From the NCBI GenBank assembly GCA_020720785.1, contig DYOA01000002.1:50371-110629 (forward strand): a stretch of DNA of 60,259 nucleotides, written 5' to 3'. Of the stretch, positions 17,523-25,863 are shown in pieces; the stretch's first letter is position 1, and each line of letters starts with the position of its first letter. This DNA comes from Leptospira biflexa (GTDB lineage Bacteria > Spirochaetota > Leptospiria > Turneriellales > DYLW01). Made by a program: the position numbers and the translations under genes. The notes beneath the pieces are model-generated. The model was not told the DNA's origin. It saw nothing but the letters and a program-made list of their open reading frames with translations, and made no database searches.

Positions 17523-18218
17523 TTATTTTTCCTGTATTTCCTGGATTAGGTTATTTTTATCATCCAGAGACAGATCGTATTTATTGGGAAGATTGAAAAG
17601 ATATAAATTCTTCAGAGATTCCCCCAGCGAAAAAAATGGACTGCTTTTTTTATTATCAATGCTTTTTTTATTCTCCGATTTCCGGCTAGCATCCGAATAG
17701 TCCACCGAAAAAAGGGCATTTTCAAAAAGAACATTGTAATTTCCATATATTTTCTCAGGAGCAGACACCCCGGCAATGATTACTTCATTGTTGTTTTTTA
17801 AAAGAACAGATTTTTCCACAAACCTTCCCTTTTTGTTTTCCAATATCCAACGGGTTTCATAGACCCCCGGACGCAGAATGGAAAATCTTTCATACCCCAA
17901 TTCTATTGAGGGGTAATAATAGGACAAACGGGCTGCCTTTTTATTGATCAGTGATTTTATACTTTCCTCTTTATCCAGAACAAATGACCGTACTTCAATG
18001 ACAACCATTGGATTATCCGCCGGATGAAAATACACCACTTTCCCATTATTACCGGAAATCTCTTTCTTGATCCAGTTTCCCGGAATATCTATCTTATAGG
18101 TAGGCTCATCATTGAGCGGAGTGTACTGGTACGTCAACGCAGATGCGGAATAATTAAAAATAAAAAGGGCAATTGCCAAAATTGCCCTTTTCAGATGAAA
18201 CATATCCAGGAATTCCAT
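17523..18218 (-). CDS. Secreted protein of unknown function
   Basis: A 231-residue exported protein (from 18218; an internal ATG at 18203 would give a cleaner signal peptide, MFHLKRAILAIALF...SASA). The mature part begins with a beta-rich domain ('YKIDIPGNWIKKEI', 'VYFHPADNPMVVIEV', 'YETRWILENKKGRFVEKSVLL', 'EVIIAGVSAPEKI') that resembles PsbP/DcrB-type folds, followed by a lysine/serine-rich linker and a short C-terminal segment. Its signal-peptide codons coincide with a 12-bp perfect inverted repeat followed by a U-rich run. It is probably co-transcribed with the YibQ-like gene 1 bp downstream. Confidence 0.7.
   Translation of the reverse strand: MEFLDMFHLKRAILAIALFIFNYSASALTYQYTPLNDEPTYKIDIPGNWIKKEISGNNGKVVYFHPADNPMVVIEVRSFVLDKEESIKSLINKKAARLSYYYPSIELGYERFSILRPGVYETRWILENKKGRFVEKSVLLKNNNEVIIAGVSAPEKIYGNYNVLFENALFSVDYSDASRKSENKKSIDNKKSSPFFSLGESLKNLYLFNLPNKYDLSLDDKNNLIQEIQEK
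18163..18191 (-). terminator. Terminator-like hairpin inside the 5' coding region (possible attenuator)
   Basis: On the minus-strand RNA, AAAAGGGCAATT and AATTGCCCTTTT form a perfect 12-bp stem with a 5-nt loop, followed directly by UAUUUUUAAUU. This is the architecture of an intrinsic terminator, yet it lies 12-27 nt inside the coding region of the secreted protein. It may attenuate transcription or be a by-product of Lys-Arg-Ala-Ile-Leu-Ala-Ile-Ala codons. Confidence 0.5.
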
Positions 18219-18265
18219 TACCCGATCTTCGGCATATCTCTCATCAAAAGTTAATAATCTCCGGA

Positions 18266-18934
18266 TTATTTCAACCGGTATGCCAAACCAACCCGGAATT
18301 CAATGGGTACAGATTCGGCCTGGTGGTTCAGCAGATATTTTAACATGAAACTGGTGGTAAAATAAAATTTTTCATAGATGGGCACATCCAAGTTGACCCC
18401 CACATTAACTCCAAAGAGGTTGGGACTACAGTTATAGCAGATTTGCTGTGTTGTTCCACAACCACCCGTTGCGGCTCCAGGACCATTTGCAATAGATCCT
18501 CTTATAAGGCGATAGTAGTCAAACCCACCCTTAACCTGAAAATGCCTCTGGAGAAAAGGAGCAAACCAAAGCACATCCAGACCAATGGTATTATATTCTT
18601 CTTCTCCAAATCCGGAATAGGAAACTGTATTCAAATTGTAGGAAGTTATGGGAATTACATAGGATCCATAATTGGCCTCAATGCCCCAGGCTTTGTGCAT
18701 GGGTAACTTGATAAAAATACCGGTATTCTCTGTACTGTCTTTTGCGGCAATAAAATAGTCCAATGCTCCGTATACCCCCAGCATCATATATGAGGTGTAC
18801 TTATACTCTTTGCCTGTACTTTTATCTTCTGTTTTTGTTTCGTTTTCCGGTTTGGGTGCAGTTTCCTGTGCAAAAACAGGGTTCAGTACGAATAAAAACC
18901 CGGCCAGCACAAAGCTTGTGATAACTCTTTTCAT
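18266..18934 (-). CDS. Putative outer-membrane beta-barrel protein
   Basis: A 222-residue protein with a clear signal peptide (MKRVITSFVLAGFLFVLNPVFA, cleavage near A22), a short charged linker rich in Glu/Lys/Thr, then alternating strands of a barrel ('YTSYMMLGVYGALDYF', 'WGIEANYGSYVIPI', 'VKGGFDYYRLI', 'FYFTTSFMLKYLLN', 'EFRVGLAYRLK'). A strong AGGAG ribosome binding site precedes the ATG. One loop has closely spaced cysteines (GGCGTTQQICYNCS). It sits 86 bp downstream of the Mbx-type operon; no terminator is visible in between, so partial read-through is possible. Function unknown. Confidence 0.72.
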   Translation of the reverse strand: MKRVITSFVLAGFLFVLNPVFAQETAPKPENETKTEDKSTGKEYKYTSYMMLGVYGALDYFIAAKDSTENTGIFIKLPMHKAWGIEANYGSYVIPITSYNLNTVSYSGFGEEEYNTIGLDVLWFAPFLQRHFQVKGGFDYYRLIRGSIANGPGAATGGCGTTQQICYNCSPNLFGVNVGVNLDVPIYEKFYFTTSFMLKYLLNHQAESVPIEFRVGLAYRLK

Positions 18935-19020
18935 TATATTCTCCTTTAATCCTTTACGGTCTGATCCTTTGTGGATATTCCTTTGAATTTAATCCATCTG
19001 GCAATTCATTTTTTTATTGT

Positions 19021-20823
19021 TCAGGAATACTTCTGCATAATATAAGCATCGATTCCTTTCACCGCTTTATATCCATCGGCAATGGCACTGATGGCATCCG
19101 CTGTTTTGTTGACAATGTCCCCTCCGGCAAAAAGCCATGGCAATTTTGTCTGCATATTTTCATTGGTTACCATTCGCCCACGGTTGATTTCAATTGCGTT
19201 TTTTATATCATCCGGGATGAAGGAATAGTCTGCTTCCTGTCCAATGGCCCCGATGATGGTATCCACTTCCAGGATATGCTCATCGCCCTCAATCAGCCGT
19301 GGAGAAGGACGTCCGCCCTTTTCATCTGCCACCATTTCTGCATTCCCATATTTTATGGCACGTACTTTCCCGCCAGCATCCGGCAGGATTTCCAGAGGAA
19401 TGGTCTGGGGCTTAATGATAACACCTTCATGTTCCGCACCCTCAATTTCTTCCCAATCCGCCGGCATATCTTTAACACGGCGTCTGTAAAGGATGGTTAC
19501 CTCATCCACAAATCGCTTGGCAACCCTCGCAGCATCGATGGCCACATTTCCACCTCCAATCACGGCCACCTTTTTTCCAATATCCACTCTTTTATCCGAA
19601 TTGATATCCCGTAAGTAATTAACGGCCTGGATGGAATTTTCCAGCTCTTCGCCTTTTACGCCGATGGTGTATGGTATTTCATAGCCGATTCCAATGAAAA
19701 CAGCTTCATTTTTTTCGTGTAATTCCTGGAGGGAAATATCTGTTCCCACTTTTGTGTTATACTTGATTTTTACGCCAATTTTTTCCATATAGGAAACCTG
19801 TTTATCCAGGCTTTCCAGAGGGAGACGGTATTTGGGGATTCCATACATGGTCATCCCACCCGCTTTTTCTTTGGATTCATATATAGTGACGTCATATCCT
19901 TTGAGGGCAAGATAATATCCGGCGGTAAGACCGGACGGGCCTGCCCCAACGATGGCCACTTTGTGACCGTTGGGTTCCCGTATTTCCGGGTGGACAATCT
20001 CTTTCACCATATCTGCGTTATCCGCTTTTTCTGTGGCATATCTCTTGAGCCAGCGGATGGCCACAGGTTCTCCCCTGTGTGCAATGGCACAAACATCTTC
20101 GCAGCGACGGGTACATACTTTCCCGCACATTTCCCCCATCGGGTTATTGTCATAGATAATCCGGATAGCGTCGTTTACTTCACCGTGATAGATAGCGTTG
20201 ATGTATTCCGGGATGTGCATGTGCTCCGGACACACTTCCGTACAAAGCCCGCAACTGATACAACGGGAGGCTTCTTCCCGTGCTTCCTCGTCGTTATAGC
20301 CCAGAACCACTTCCGCGAAGGATTTTACCCGTTCTTTACCTTCCAGCTCCCGCATGGGAACTCGATTATAATGAAGAAGGGAATGGTGGGCGTCACTCTG
20401 GTAGGATAAAATCTCTTTTCCCTCCGGATTGGACACTCCCGGCGTCCACAGAAAAGAGTCCGCATCGTCAGTTACATATACATAGTCCTTGGTCAAACTC
20501 AGGGATCCGGTGGGACAGACTTCCACACATAATGCACACCAGCAGCAACGTCCGTTGTCCACCCGTGGCCGGAGACCGGAGTCTCCCGGAGCCAGTTTTT
20601 TTCCCTGCATCTGGTCCAGAAGCACCATATCTATGGCTTCATTCTGGCAAATGGTGGAGCAGGTTCCGCAGCCAATGCAATCGTCCAGATTATTATAGTG
20701 AAGACCCCGGTACCGTCCGGCAGTTTCCTTTTTCTCATAGGGATACAGCAGAGTATGTGGTTTCAGACCGGCCTGTTTTAAGGATAAAAGCGGATTGATA
20801 ATTCCTTTGATGTTGATTCCCAT
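19021..20823 (-). CDS. MbxN/NuoI-like ferredoxin subunit fused to a GltD/NfnB-like NAD(P)H oxidoreductase
   Basis: A 600-residue two-part protein. Residues 1-115 are a NuoI/MbxN-like subunit: 'LLYPYEKKETAGRYRGLH' and two [4Fe-4S] motifs at C49/52/55/59 and C93/96/99/103. Residues ~140-600 are a GltD-type flavoprotein: cysteine groups C188/191/194/198 and C233/237/241/245, FAD motif GAGPSG (293-298), NAD(P) motif IGGGNVAIDAA, and 'LFAGGDIV' at the second FAD site. Stand-alone GltD feeds electrons from NADPH to glutamate synthase; NfnB exchanges them with ferredoxin. Here the module is covalently part of the last subunit of an Mbx-type complex, so I infer direct electron exchange between NAD(P)H and the membrane complex. 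No gltA lies nearby. Confidence 0.88.
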   Translation of the reverse strand: MGINIKGIINPLLSLKQAGLKPHTLLYPYEKKETAGRYRGLHYNNLDDCIGCGTCSTICQNEAIDMVLLDQMQGKKLAPGDSGLRPRVDNGRCCWCALCVEVCPTGSLSLTKDYVYVTDDADSFLWTPGVSNPEGKEILSYQSDAHHSLLHYNRVPMRELEGKERVKSFAEVVLGYNDEEAREEASRCISCGLCTEVCPEHMHIPEYINAIYHGEVNDAIRIIYDNNPMGEMCGKVCTRRCEDVCAIAHRGEPVAIRWLKRYATEKADNADMVKEIVHPEIREPNGHKVAIVGAGPSGLTAGYYLALKGYDVTIYESKEKAGGMTMYGIPKYRLPLESLDKQVSYMEKIGVKIKYNTKVGTDISLQELHEKNEAVFIGIGYEIPYTIGVKGEELENSIQAVNYLRDINSDKRVDIGKKVAVIGGGNVAIDAARVAKRFVDEVTILYRRRVKDMPADWEEIEGAEHEGVIIKPQTIPLEILPDAGGKVRAIKYGNAEMVADEKGGRPSPRLIEGDEHILEVDTIIGAIGQEADYSFIPDDIKNAIEINRGRMVTNENMQTKLPWLFAGGDIVNKTADAISAIADGYKAVKGIDAYIMQKYS

Positions 20824-20826
20824 AGA

Positions 20827-21936
20827 TTACCTCTCAATTTCCGGTGGGCATGTTCCCAGACTGTTCATGATAAAAGACACATCCGCGAGGTTTGCCCCCG
20901 CAAGAATATTTTCCAGAAGGGAAACCCCATGCACATAGGCCGGTCCCCGAACGTGGACTCTGCGGGCTTTATCGCTCCCATCGCTGACCACATAATACCC
21001 AAATTCCCCACGAGCACTCTCTGTTTTCACGTAGGCGTCCCCAGGTGGAATTTTCCATTTTAATGGATTGGGGACTTTATTATAGTATTCCCCTTTGGGC
21101 ATCATCTCAATCACCTGCCGGACAATGGAGATAGATTGCTCAAATTCCGCCCGCCGGACCAGTGCCCGTGCCCAAACGTCCCCCCCTTCTGCGGTGGGAA
21201 CAATAAAGTTCAATTTATCATACACTTCATAAGGATCATCAATACGCACATCGCTGCGGATGCCGGTTCCCCTGAGCGGAGCACCCACAACCCCCCATTC
21301 CAGGGCTTTATCTTTGGGGATCACACCCACACCTTTTGCCCTTTTCTGGAATATGGCATTATCCAGCATCAGGCGGTCATAATCCTTGAGCCGTTTTTCC
21401 AGATAGTCCATGGTACTTAATACTTTCTTTTCAAAACCTTCCGGAAGGTCTCTCCGGACTCCCCCCGGCCAGATATACATGTGGTATACCCGCCCACCGG
21501 TGAGTTCTTCAAATAAATCCAGAATATAATCCCTGTCCCCAACCGTCCACTGGGGCATGGTATAAAGACCGGCAGAACCGGATTGACCGCCAAACCACAG
21601 AAGATATGCTGCCATACGGGAAAGCTCCAGCATCAAAACCCGAATATACTTTGCCCTTTCCGGTACTTCCCTGCCCTCAATTTCCTCGATGGCTCTGGCC
21701 AGATTTTCTTCGTTGGGATCCGGCTCCGGAACACATATACGGCAGACGATGGGAAAACTCTGCATCCACAGCCTTCTCTCCATAAGTTTTTCAAAACCCC
21801 GGTGGAGATATCCCACATGGGTTTCTGCCCGCTGGATGGTATCCCCGGTGACTTTCAATTTTACCATCATATTTCCGGTGATTCCCGGATGCTGGGGGCC
21901 TATGTATAAAGTGGTCTCTTTTTCTCTGACGGTCAT
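20827..21936 (-). CDS. nuoD: MbxL/NuoD-like (49 kDa, hydrogenase large-subunit-like) subunit
   Basis: A 369-residue NuoD/MbhL homolog: 'LYIGPQHPGITG', 'HVGYLHRGFEKLME' (40-53) and 'RGEFGYYVVSDGS' are diagnostic. The N-terminal site reads CRICVPEPD with C65 and C68; the C-terminal site, DPCxxC in hydrogenases, is 'GTCPPEIER' with only C363. Membrane hydrogenases carry two CxxC pairs, complex I none, so this is the intermediate state I associate with Mbx/Mbs-type complexes; a normal [NiFe] centre is unlikely. It would form the substrate- or quinone-like cavity of the peripheral arm with the MbxJ-like subunit. The gene is separated by 3 bp from the MbxN-GltD fusion. Confidence 0.9.
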   Translation of the reverse strand: MTVREKETTLYIGPQHPGITGNMMVKLKVTGDTIQRAETHVGYLHRGFEKLMERRLWMQSFPIVCRICVPEPDPNEENLARAIEEIEGREVPERAKYIRVLMLELSRMAAYLLWFGGQSGSAGLYTMPQWTVGDRDYILDLFEELTGGRVYHMYIWPGGVRRDLPEGFEKKVLSTMDYLEKRLKDYDRLMLDNAIFQKRAKGVGVIPKDKALEWGVVGAPLRGTGIRSDVRIDDPYEVYDKLNFIVPTAEGGDVWARALVRRAEFEQSISIVRQVIEMMPKGEYYNKVPNPLKWKIPPGDAYVKTESARGEFGYYVVSDGSDKARRVHVRGPAYVHGVSLLENILAGANLADVSFIMNSLGTCPPEIER

Positions 21937-21956
21937 TTTTTCTCTCTTTAAAAGGT

Positions 21957-22520
21957 TTATCTGGAGTATTTTTTCGCGTACTTGGGAATTTCCTCCAGAG
22001 TACGGGCAGCAATAAATTCCCGAACATCTTTTTTGTCTTCCCTTCCTGGTCTTTCAAAAAAGGTCTCGTTGACAAATTCCACAGTATCAAAATCCCTCCG
22101 CATGGGAGGTTTATTGTCCCAGTCTTCCAGGATGAACTCCCGGAGATCCTCATTACCCAGAAATTTTATTCCATACATTTCATGCATTTCCCGCTCATAA
22201 GTGTGTACCTGCGGCCATAAATGCTTCAATGTGAGAATTTCCGGTGTATCTCTGGGGATCTGCACTTTAACAAAAATATTAATTTTAGTATCAAAATTCC
22301 ATAGGATATAAACCAGCTCAAACTGTCCGGCTTCCAGCCAGTCCACCACAGAGATGTGGGAAAGATGGATAAACCCAAGCTGTTGCTTGCACCAGGACAA
22401 AACGGCTTCCAGATTCTCCGTATTCGCCTCAGCCTGGATTCGATGATCCCGGATTACCTTTACCGGAATGTTTTTAAACTGGGATGCAATTCTTTGGATG
22501 GTTTCCTGCTCTTGATTCAT
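21957..22520 (-). CDS. nuoC: MbxK/NuoC-like (30 kDa) subunit
   Basis: A 187-residue NuoC homolog. The signature 'LWPQVHTYEREMHEMYGIKFLGNEDLREFILEDWD' region corresponds to the conserved 'W.aA...EREiyDmfGi.f.gHPdlrriL' of 30-kDa subunits (W, ERE, GI and LR positions kept). The start is the ATG at 22520, preceded by GGGGAG; a GTG four codons earlier (22532) is less likely because it lies within that ribosome binding site. It is a structural subunit of the peripheral arm, with no cofactor expected. Unlike enteric NuoCD it is not fused to the D subunit. Confidence 0.9.
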   Translation of the reverse strand: MNQEQETIQRIASQFKNIPVKVIRDHRIQAEANTENLEAVLSWCKQQLGFIHLSHISVVDWLEAGQFELVYILWNFDTKINIFVKVQIPRDTPEILTLKHLWPQVHTYEREMHEMYGIKFLGNEDLREFILEDWDNKPPMRRDFDTVEFVNETFFERPGREDKKDVREFIAARTLEEIPKYAKKYSR

Positions 22521-22532
22521 TATTCTCCCCAC

Positions 22533-23090
22533 TTACCAGTTATAGTCCGGCATATTCCAGTTTTTGATCACCTTTTTCTGGTTCGCCCGGTACCAGTCCA
22601 GGTTTTGCTGATAAAGTTCCCAGCCATTGGCCTTTCCGGTTTTGATCATTTCCTGCAATTTTATAAAACCTTCAATCACCGCTTCCGGCCGGGGCATACA
22701 TCCATTGATATATACATCCACCGGTACATATTTATCCAGAAGCTTGATGGTGTTGTAGGAATCCCAGTACATTCCGCCGTTTATGGTACAGCTCCCAAAC
22801 CCGATTATGTATTTGGGCCCTTGCATCTGCTCATACGTCCGGATCACCCGCTTGAGGGTTTTTACGGCCAGATATCCGGTAATCAGCAGAACATCCGCCT
22901 GCCGGGGAGTGGCACGTCCTGCAATCCCGAATCGTTCCGCATCATACCGGGAAGTCATGGTGGGAGGAATTTCAATGGCCCCGCAACCCGTCCCATAAGA
23001 CAGAACAAAAAGAGAATGCCTTCTGGCATAATCCTTTATGATGTCAAATATCTTTCTGGATTCTTTGTCGTTAATATCATTTATTTCCAT
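22533..23090 (-). CDS. nuoB: MbxJ/NuoB-like (20 kDa) iron-sulfur subunit
   Basis: A 185-residue NuoB/MbhJ homolog that carries the proximal [4Fe-4S] cluster (N2 in complex I) next to the L subunit. Visible Cys positions: C36 in 'YGTGCGAIEIPP', one in 'GFGSCTINGG' and one in 'INGCMPRPE'. Complex I has tandem CC at the first site and hydrogenases CxxC; here only one Cys is left and the protein has three Cys in total, so the fourth ligand must be different. The core 'RQADVLLITGYL' and 'PKYIIGFGSC' are otherwise canonical. It directly follows the NuoH-like gene (1 bp). Confidence 0.9.
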   Translation of the reverse strand: MEINDINDKESRKIFDIIKDYARRHSLFVLSYGTGCGAIEIPPTMTSRYDAERFGIAGRATPRQADVLLITGYLAVKTLKRVIRTYEQMQGPKYIIGFGSCTINGGMYWDSYNTIKLLDKYVPVDVYINGCMPRPEAVIEGFIKLQEMIKTGKANGWELYQQNLDWYRANQKKVIKNWNMPDYNW

Positions 23091-23091
23091 A

Positions 23092-24012
23092 TTACTTATT
23101 CCATACCACCATTAAAATTCCCAGAATCCCAAAAAAAGTGGGCCATCCCCAGAAAAACCGGACTGCATGTTCGGTCCGGAAGCGCGGGGTCACAATCCCA
23201 ATCAACATTGGGAACAAATAAATTCCAAAGGCTTTTAATAATAGTTCAAAGACATTCGTAGCCCCGCCCAGAAATAAATCCGTATAAAGCACCAGCTTGG
23301 CAAAAGCAAAAATTCCTCCCGATGACATCATCATTGCCAAATACTTACCACCAAATTCCGATGGCGGCCCGGAAGCCAGCTCCGAAGGGGCAAAGGGTAC
23401 ATCAAACGGAGTATAGGTGGCCATCCCCAGAAAGGCCAGCATGGCGGCAATAAACGCGAAGGGATGCTGAAAAATGGCGTAATTTCCAATGGAATCCTGG
23501 GCTTTCATAATCTCATGAAGGGATGTGGTATCATAGGCTATCATCAATGCCACAAGGGATAACACAAAGGGTATTTCATAACCCACAATCTGGCTCAATC
23601 CCCTGCTCACTCCAATGGCTGAATTGGGATTTCCCGTCTGGCCGGCTCCAAGAGCCATTCCCAATTGGCCAAAGACCATGATATACACCAGAAAAATCAA
23701 ATCTCCGTCAAAGGTAAGGTTGGCAAAAAAAGTGGAATCCCTGAATACGGGAATGAACAGCAGAGCGGTGACAGACGCCGTAATCATAAACGCCGGCCCC
23801 AAGTGGTGCATCACTCCGTGCTGGATGGCAGTTTCCTTGGAATAGAGCTTGACCACATCCAGGATATTCTGGTAAAAGGGAGGACCAAACCGGTTCTGCA
23901 CCCGGGCGGTGATCATACGATTAAAACCAACGTATACCAAACCCACAAAAAAAGCGGTCAAAACGGTAGCCAGAAATCCGGCTGTCTTTATTAAAATTTC
24001 ATTGATATCCAT
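23092..24012 (-). CDS. nuoH: MbxM/NuoH-like membrane anchor subunit
   Basis: A 306-residue multi-pass NuoH homolog; the start at 24012 is chosen because AGGGG stands 6 nt upstream, within what would otherwise be a 7-codon N-terminal extension. Family signatures: 'ARVQNRFGPPFYQ' after the first helix, 'AIGVSRGLSQIVGYEIPFVL' and 'YTPFDVPFAPSELASGPPSEFGG' (the E-rich loop facing the L subunit). It anchors the peripheral arm to the membrane and begins the proton/ion path. It lies between the antiporter genes and the peripheral-arm genes, as in mbx operons. Confidence 0.93.
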   Translation of the reverse strand: MDINEILIKTAGFLATVLTAFFVGLVYVGFNRMITARVQNRFGPPFYQNILDVVKLYSKETAIQHGVMHHLGPAFMITASVTALLFIPVFRDSTFFANLTFDGDLIFLVYIMVFGQLGMALGAGQTGNPNSAIGVSRGLSQIVGYEIPFVLSLVALMIAYDTTSLHEIMKAQDSIGNYAIFQHPFAFIAAMLAFLGMATYTPFDVPFAPSELASGPPSEFGGKYLAMMMSSGGIFAFAKLVLYTDLFLGGATNVFELLLKAFGIYLFPMLIGIVTPRFRTEHAVRFFWGWPTFFGILGILMVVWNK

Positions 24013-24020
24013 GTTATCCC

Positions 24021-25862
24021 CTAAAAAATCCACTCCGCCATTGCCAGAAGGACGGCCAGAAAAACCAGAGTGTACGCCACATAGCTCTGTCCGTTACCGG
24101 AATAAACATTCCGGATCATGTCCCCCAGATCTTCTGTTATTTTTCCAACGCTGTTCCAGAAAGAAGTCATTTTATATTTCAGTACCACTCCCAGAGCCCG
24201 GGTATACGGCTGGTAGAAATCCACAGCAAACGTCAGATTTTCGTTTTCTGTAGGAATTTCCCCGGCGGTGTGAATATCCTTTGTGGTGGCATAGTGTGTC
24301 CGCTTCCGGTTCCGGAATGTGAGGACAATGGTGGCCAGCAAAAACACGGTGAATATGGCCGATGTGATGGTGATCAGATCAATGTGGTTACCCCATTCGT
24401 TGACCAGAACGGACATATTCCATTTCACTTGGGCAAATCCCAGATTTCCCATCGCAGCCGCTATGGGTTTCATGACCAGACCGGGGAAAACCCCCAGCAC
24501 AAAGGTGATGCCGGAAAGCACCAGCATGGGGAGCTGCATGGTGAAAAAGGGAGCTTCTTTGATATGATCAAATTCCTTTTCTTCCTGCCCCAGGAAAACG
24601 GAAAAGATCAGCCTATAGCAGTAAAGATAGGCGGCAGTGGACGAAAAGAATGTCAGGATAACCAGAAAATAATGGTGGGACTGGATTAGGGATTCATACA
24701 GCATCCATTTCCCCACAAACCCTCCCAGCGGAGGCAGACCGGCAACAGTGATAATACCCATCAGCACTGCCAGAAAGGAGACCGGCATCCGGCGGATTAA
24801 TCCGGTCAGCTCATCCAGGTTGGTCATGCCGGTACGGTATTGGACAGCTCCCATCGCCAGAAATAAAAGAGTCTTGAATATTCCATGCATGATGGCCATG
24901 AAAATTCCCGCCATGACAGCCAGCGGAGTCCCCACGGCAAGACCGGTGATAATATAGCCCAATTGTGCCACAGAGGAAAAGGCCAGAAGTTTCTTTCCAT
25001 CATTCTGGAGGGCAGCGTAGATGGTAGCCATGGCCGATGTGATCGCACCCAGCCAGGCCAGAGCCTCCCGCAACCAGGAACCTCCGGGCAGCAGATATAC
25101 CATTTTAAACAGGACCAGTGCCAGTCCAAAAATTCCCATTTTGGATAAAACCCCGGAGAAAAAGGCAGTAAAGCTCAGCGGAGATTCGGAGTAGGCTCCC
25201 GGTGCCCAGATATGGAGAGGCATGATGGCTGCCTTTGTTCCAAATCCGGCCAGCAGAAACAACACCACCAGCCACCGGTTCACGGCATCCAGTTGACCAA
25301 ATCCGGCAAAAACATGGTCCATCCGGAGAGATCCCAGAGCGTTCTGCAGGATAAAGATGGCCACCAGCATCGCATACGCCCCGGAGGCACTGAAAATAAA
25401 ATAGAGAATTCCCGGCTTTTTTCCGTTATCCCGGTCAAATAGTACCAGCATAAAGGAGGACCAAGTCATAATTTCCCAGAAGATGAATAATGACAGAAAA
25501 TCCTTGGCCGCCAGAATACCCAGAACCGAAGCAAACGTTACCAGAAAATGGAAATAAAAATAATTCTGCCGTTCCCTTATGTAGGAAAAGGAAAACAGTA
25601 GCGTCAACAGAAAAATGGCCACGGATAACGCAGCAAAAAGCCAGTCAAAAGGAGTATTTCCCAGATAAATGGAAAACCCGCCAATTGTCCGGGAAAATGT
25701 TGCCTGCGAGGGTAACGCCAGATAAAACCAGCCGGCCACCCCGGTAATCATCAATGCCCCCAGATTTCGTAAAAAGGGGTTGATTTTCCCCAGCAAAAAA
25801 ACCACCGGGGCTGCCACGAAGGACAGAGCTATGATATATTCAATCTTCTCCAAGTATTCCAT
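24021..25862 (-). CDS. MbxH'-like antiporter subunit (NuoL/MrpA/MrpD family)
   Basis: A 613-residue membrane protein of the proton-translocating NADH-Q oxidoreductase family, about 15 helices plus a C-terminal extension. Conserved segments: 'SLFIFWEIMTWSSFMLVL' with the helix-5 Glu, 'PLHIWAPGAYSESPLSFTAFFSGVLSKMG' with the helix-7 Lys, 'NDGKKLLAFSSVAQLGYIITG', and 'AIMHGIFKTLLFLAMGAVQ' with a helix-12 Lys. A second large antiporter subunit next to the MrpD-like one separates Mbx clusters from Mbh hydrogenases, which have one. A GAGGT ribosome binding site precedes the ATG. It lies 1 bp from the preceding gene. Confidence 0.9.
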   Translation of the reverse strand: MEYLEKIEYIIALSFVAAPVVFLLGKINPFLRNLGALMITGVAGWFYLALPSQATFSRTIGGFSIYLGNTPFDWLFAALSVAIFLLTLLFSFSYIRERQNYFYFHFLVTFASVLGILAAKDFLSLFIFWEIMTWSSFMLVLFDRDNGKKPGILYFIFSASGAYAMLVAIFILQNALGSLRMDHVFAGFGQLDAVNRWLVVLFLLAGFGTKAAIMPLHIWAPGAYSESPLSFTAFFSGVLSKMGIFGLALVLFKMVYLLPGGSWLREALAWLGAITSAMATIYAALQNDGKKLLAFSSVAQLGYIITGLAVGTPLAVMAGIFMAIMHGIFKTLLFLAMGAVQYRTGMTNLDELTGLIRRMPVSFLAVLMGIITVAGLPPLGGFVGKWMLYESLIQSHHYFLVILTFFSSTAAYLYCYRLIFSVFLGQEEKEFDHIKEAPFFTMQLPMLVLSGITFVLGVFPGLVMKPIAAAMGNLGFAQVKWNMSVLVNEWGNHIDLITITSAIFTVFLLATIVLTFRNRKRTHYATTKDIHTAGEIPTENENLTFAVDFYQPYTRALGVVLKYKMTSFWNSVGKITEDLGDMIRNVYSGNGQSYVAYTLVFLAVLLAMAEWIF

Positions 25863-25863
25863 A

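Noticed and set aside
19021..20823. Glutamate synthase small subunit (GltD)
   Set aside because: The N-terminal 115 residues are a NuoI-type subunit and no glutamate synthase large-subunit gene is present.
20827..23090. [NiFe] membrane-bound hydrogenase (Mbh/Ech)
   Set aside because: The C-terminal DPCxxC of the large subunit and one proximal-cluster Cys are missing; no maturation genes nearby.
22356..23261. 301-codon open frame on the plus strand
   Set aside because: Antisense to nuoC/nuoB/nuoH-like genes, all of which are clearly real; no motifs or ribosome binding site.
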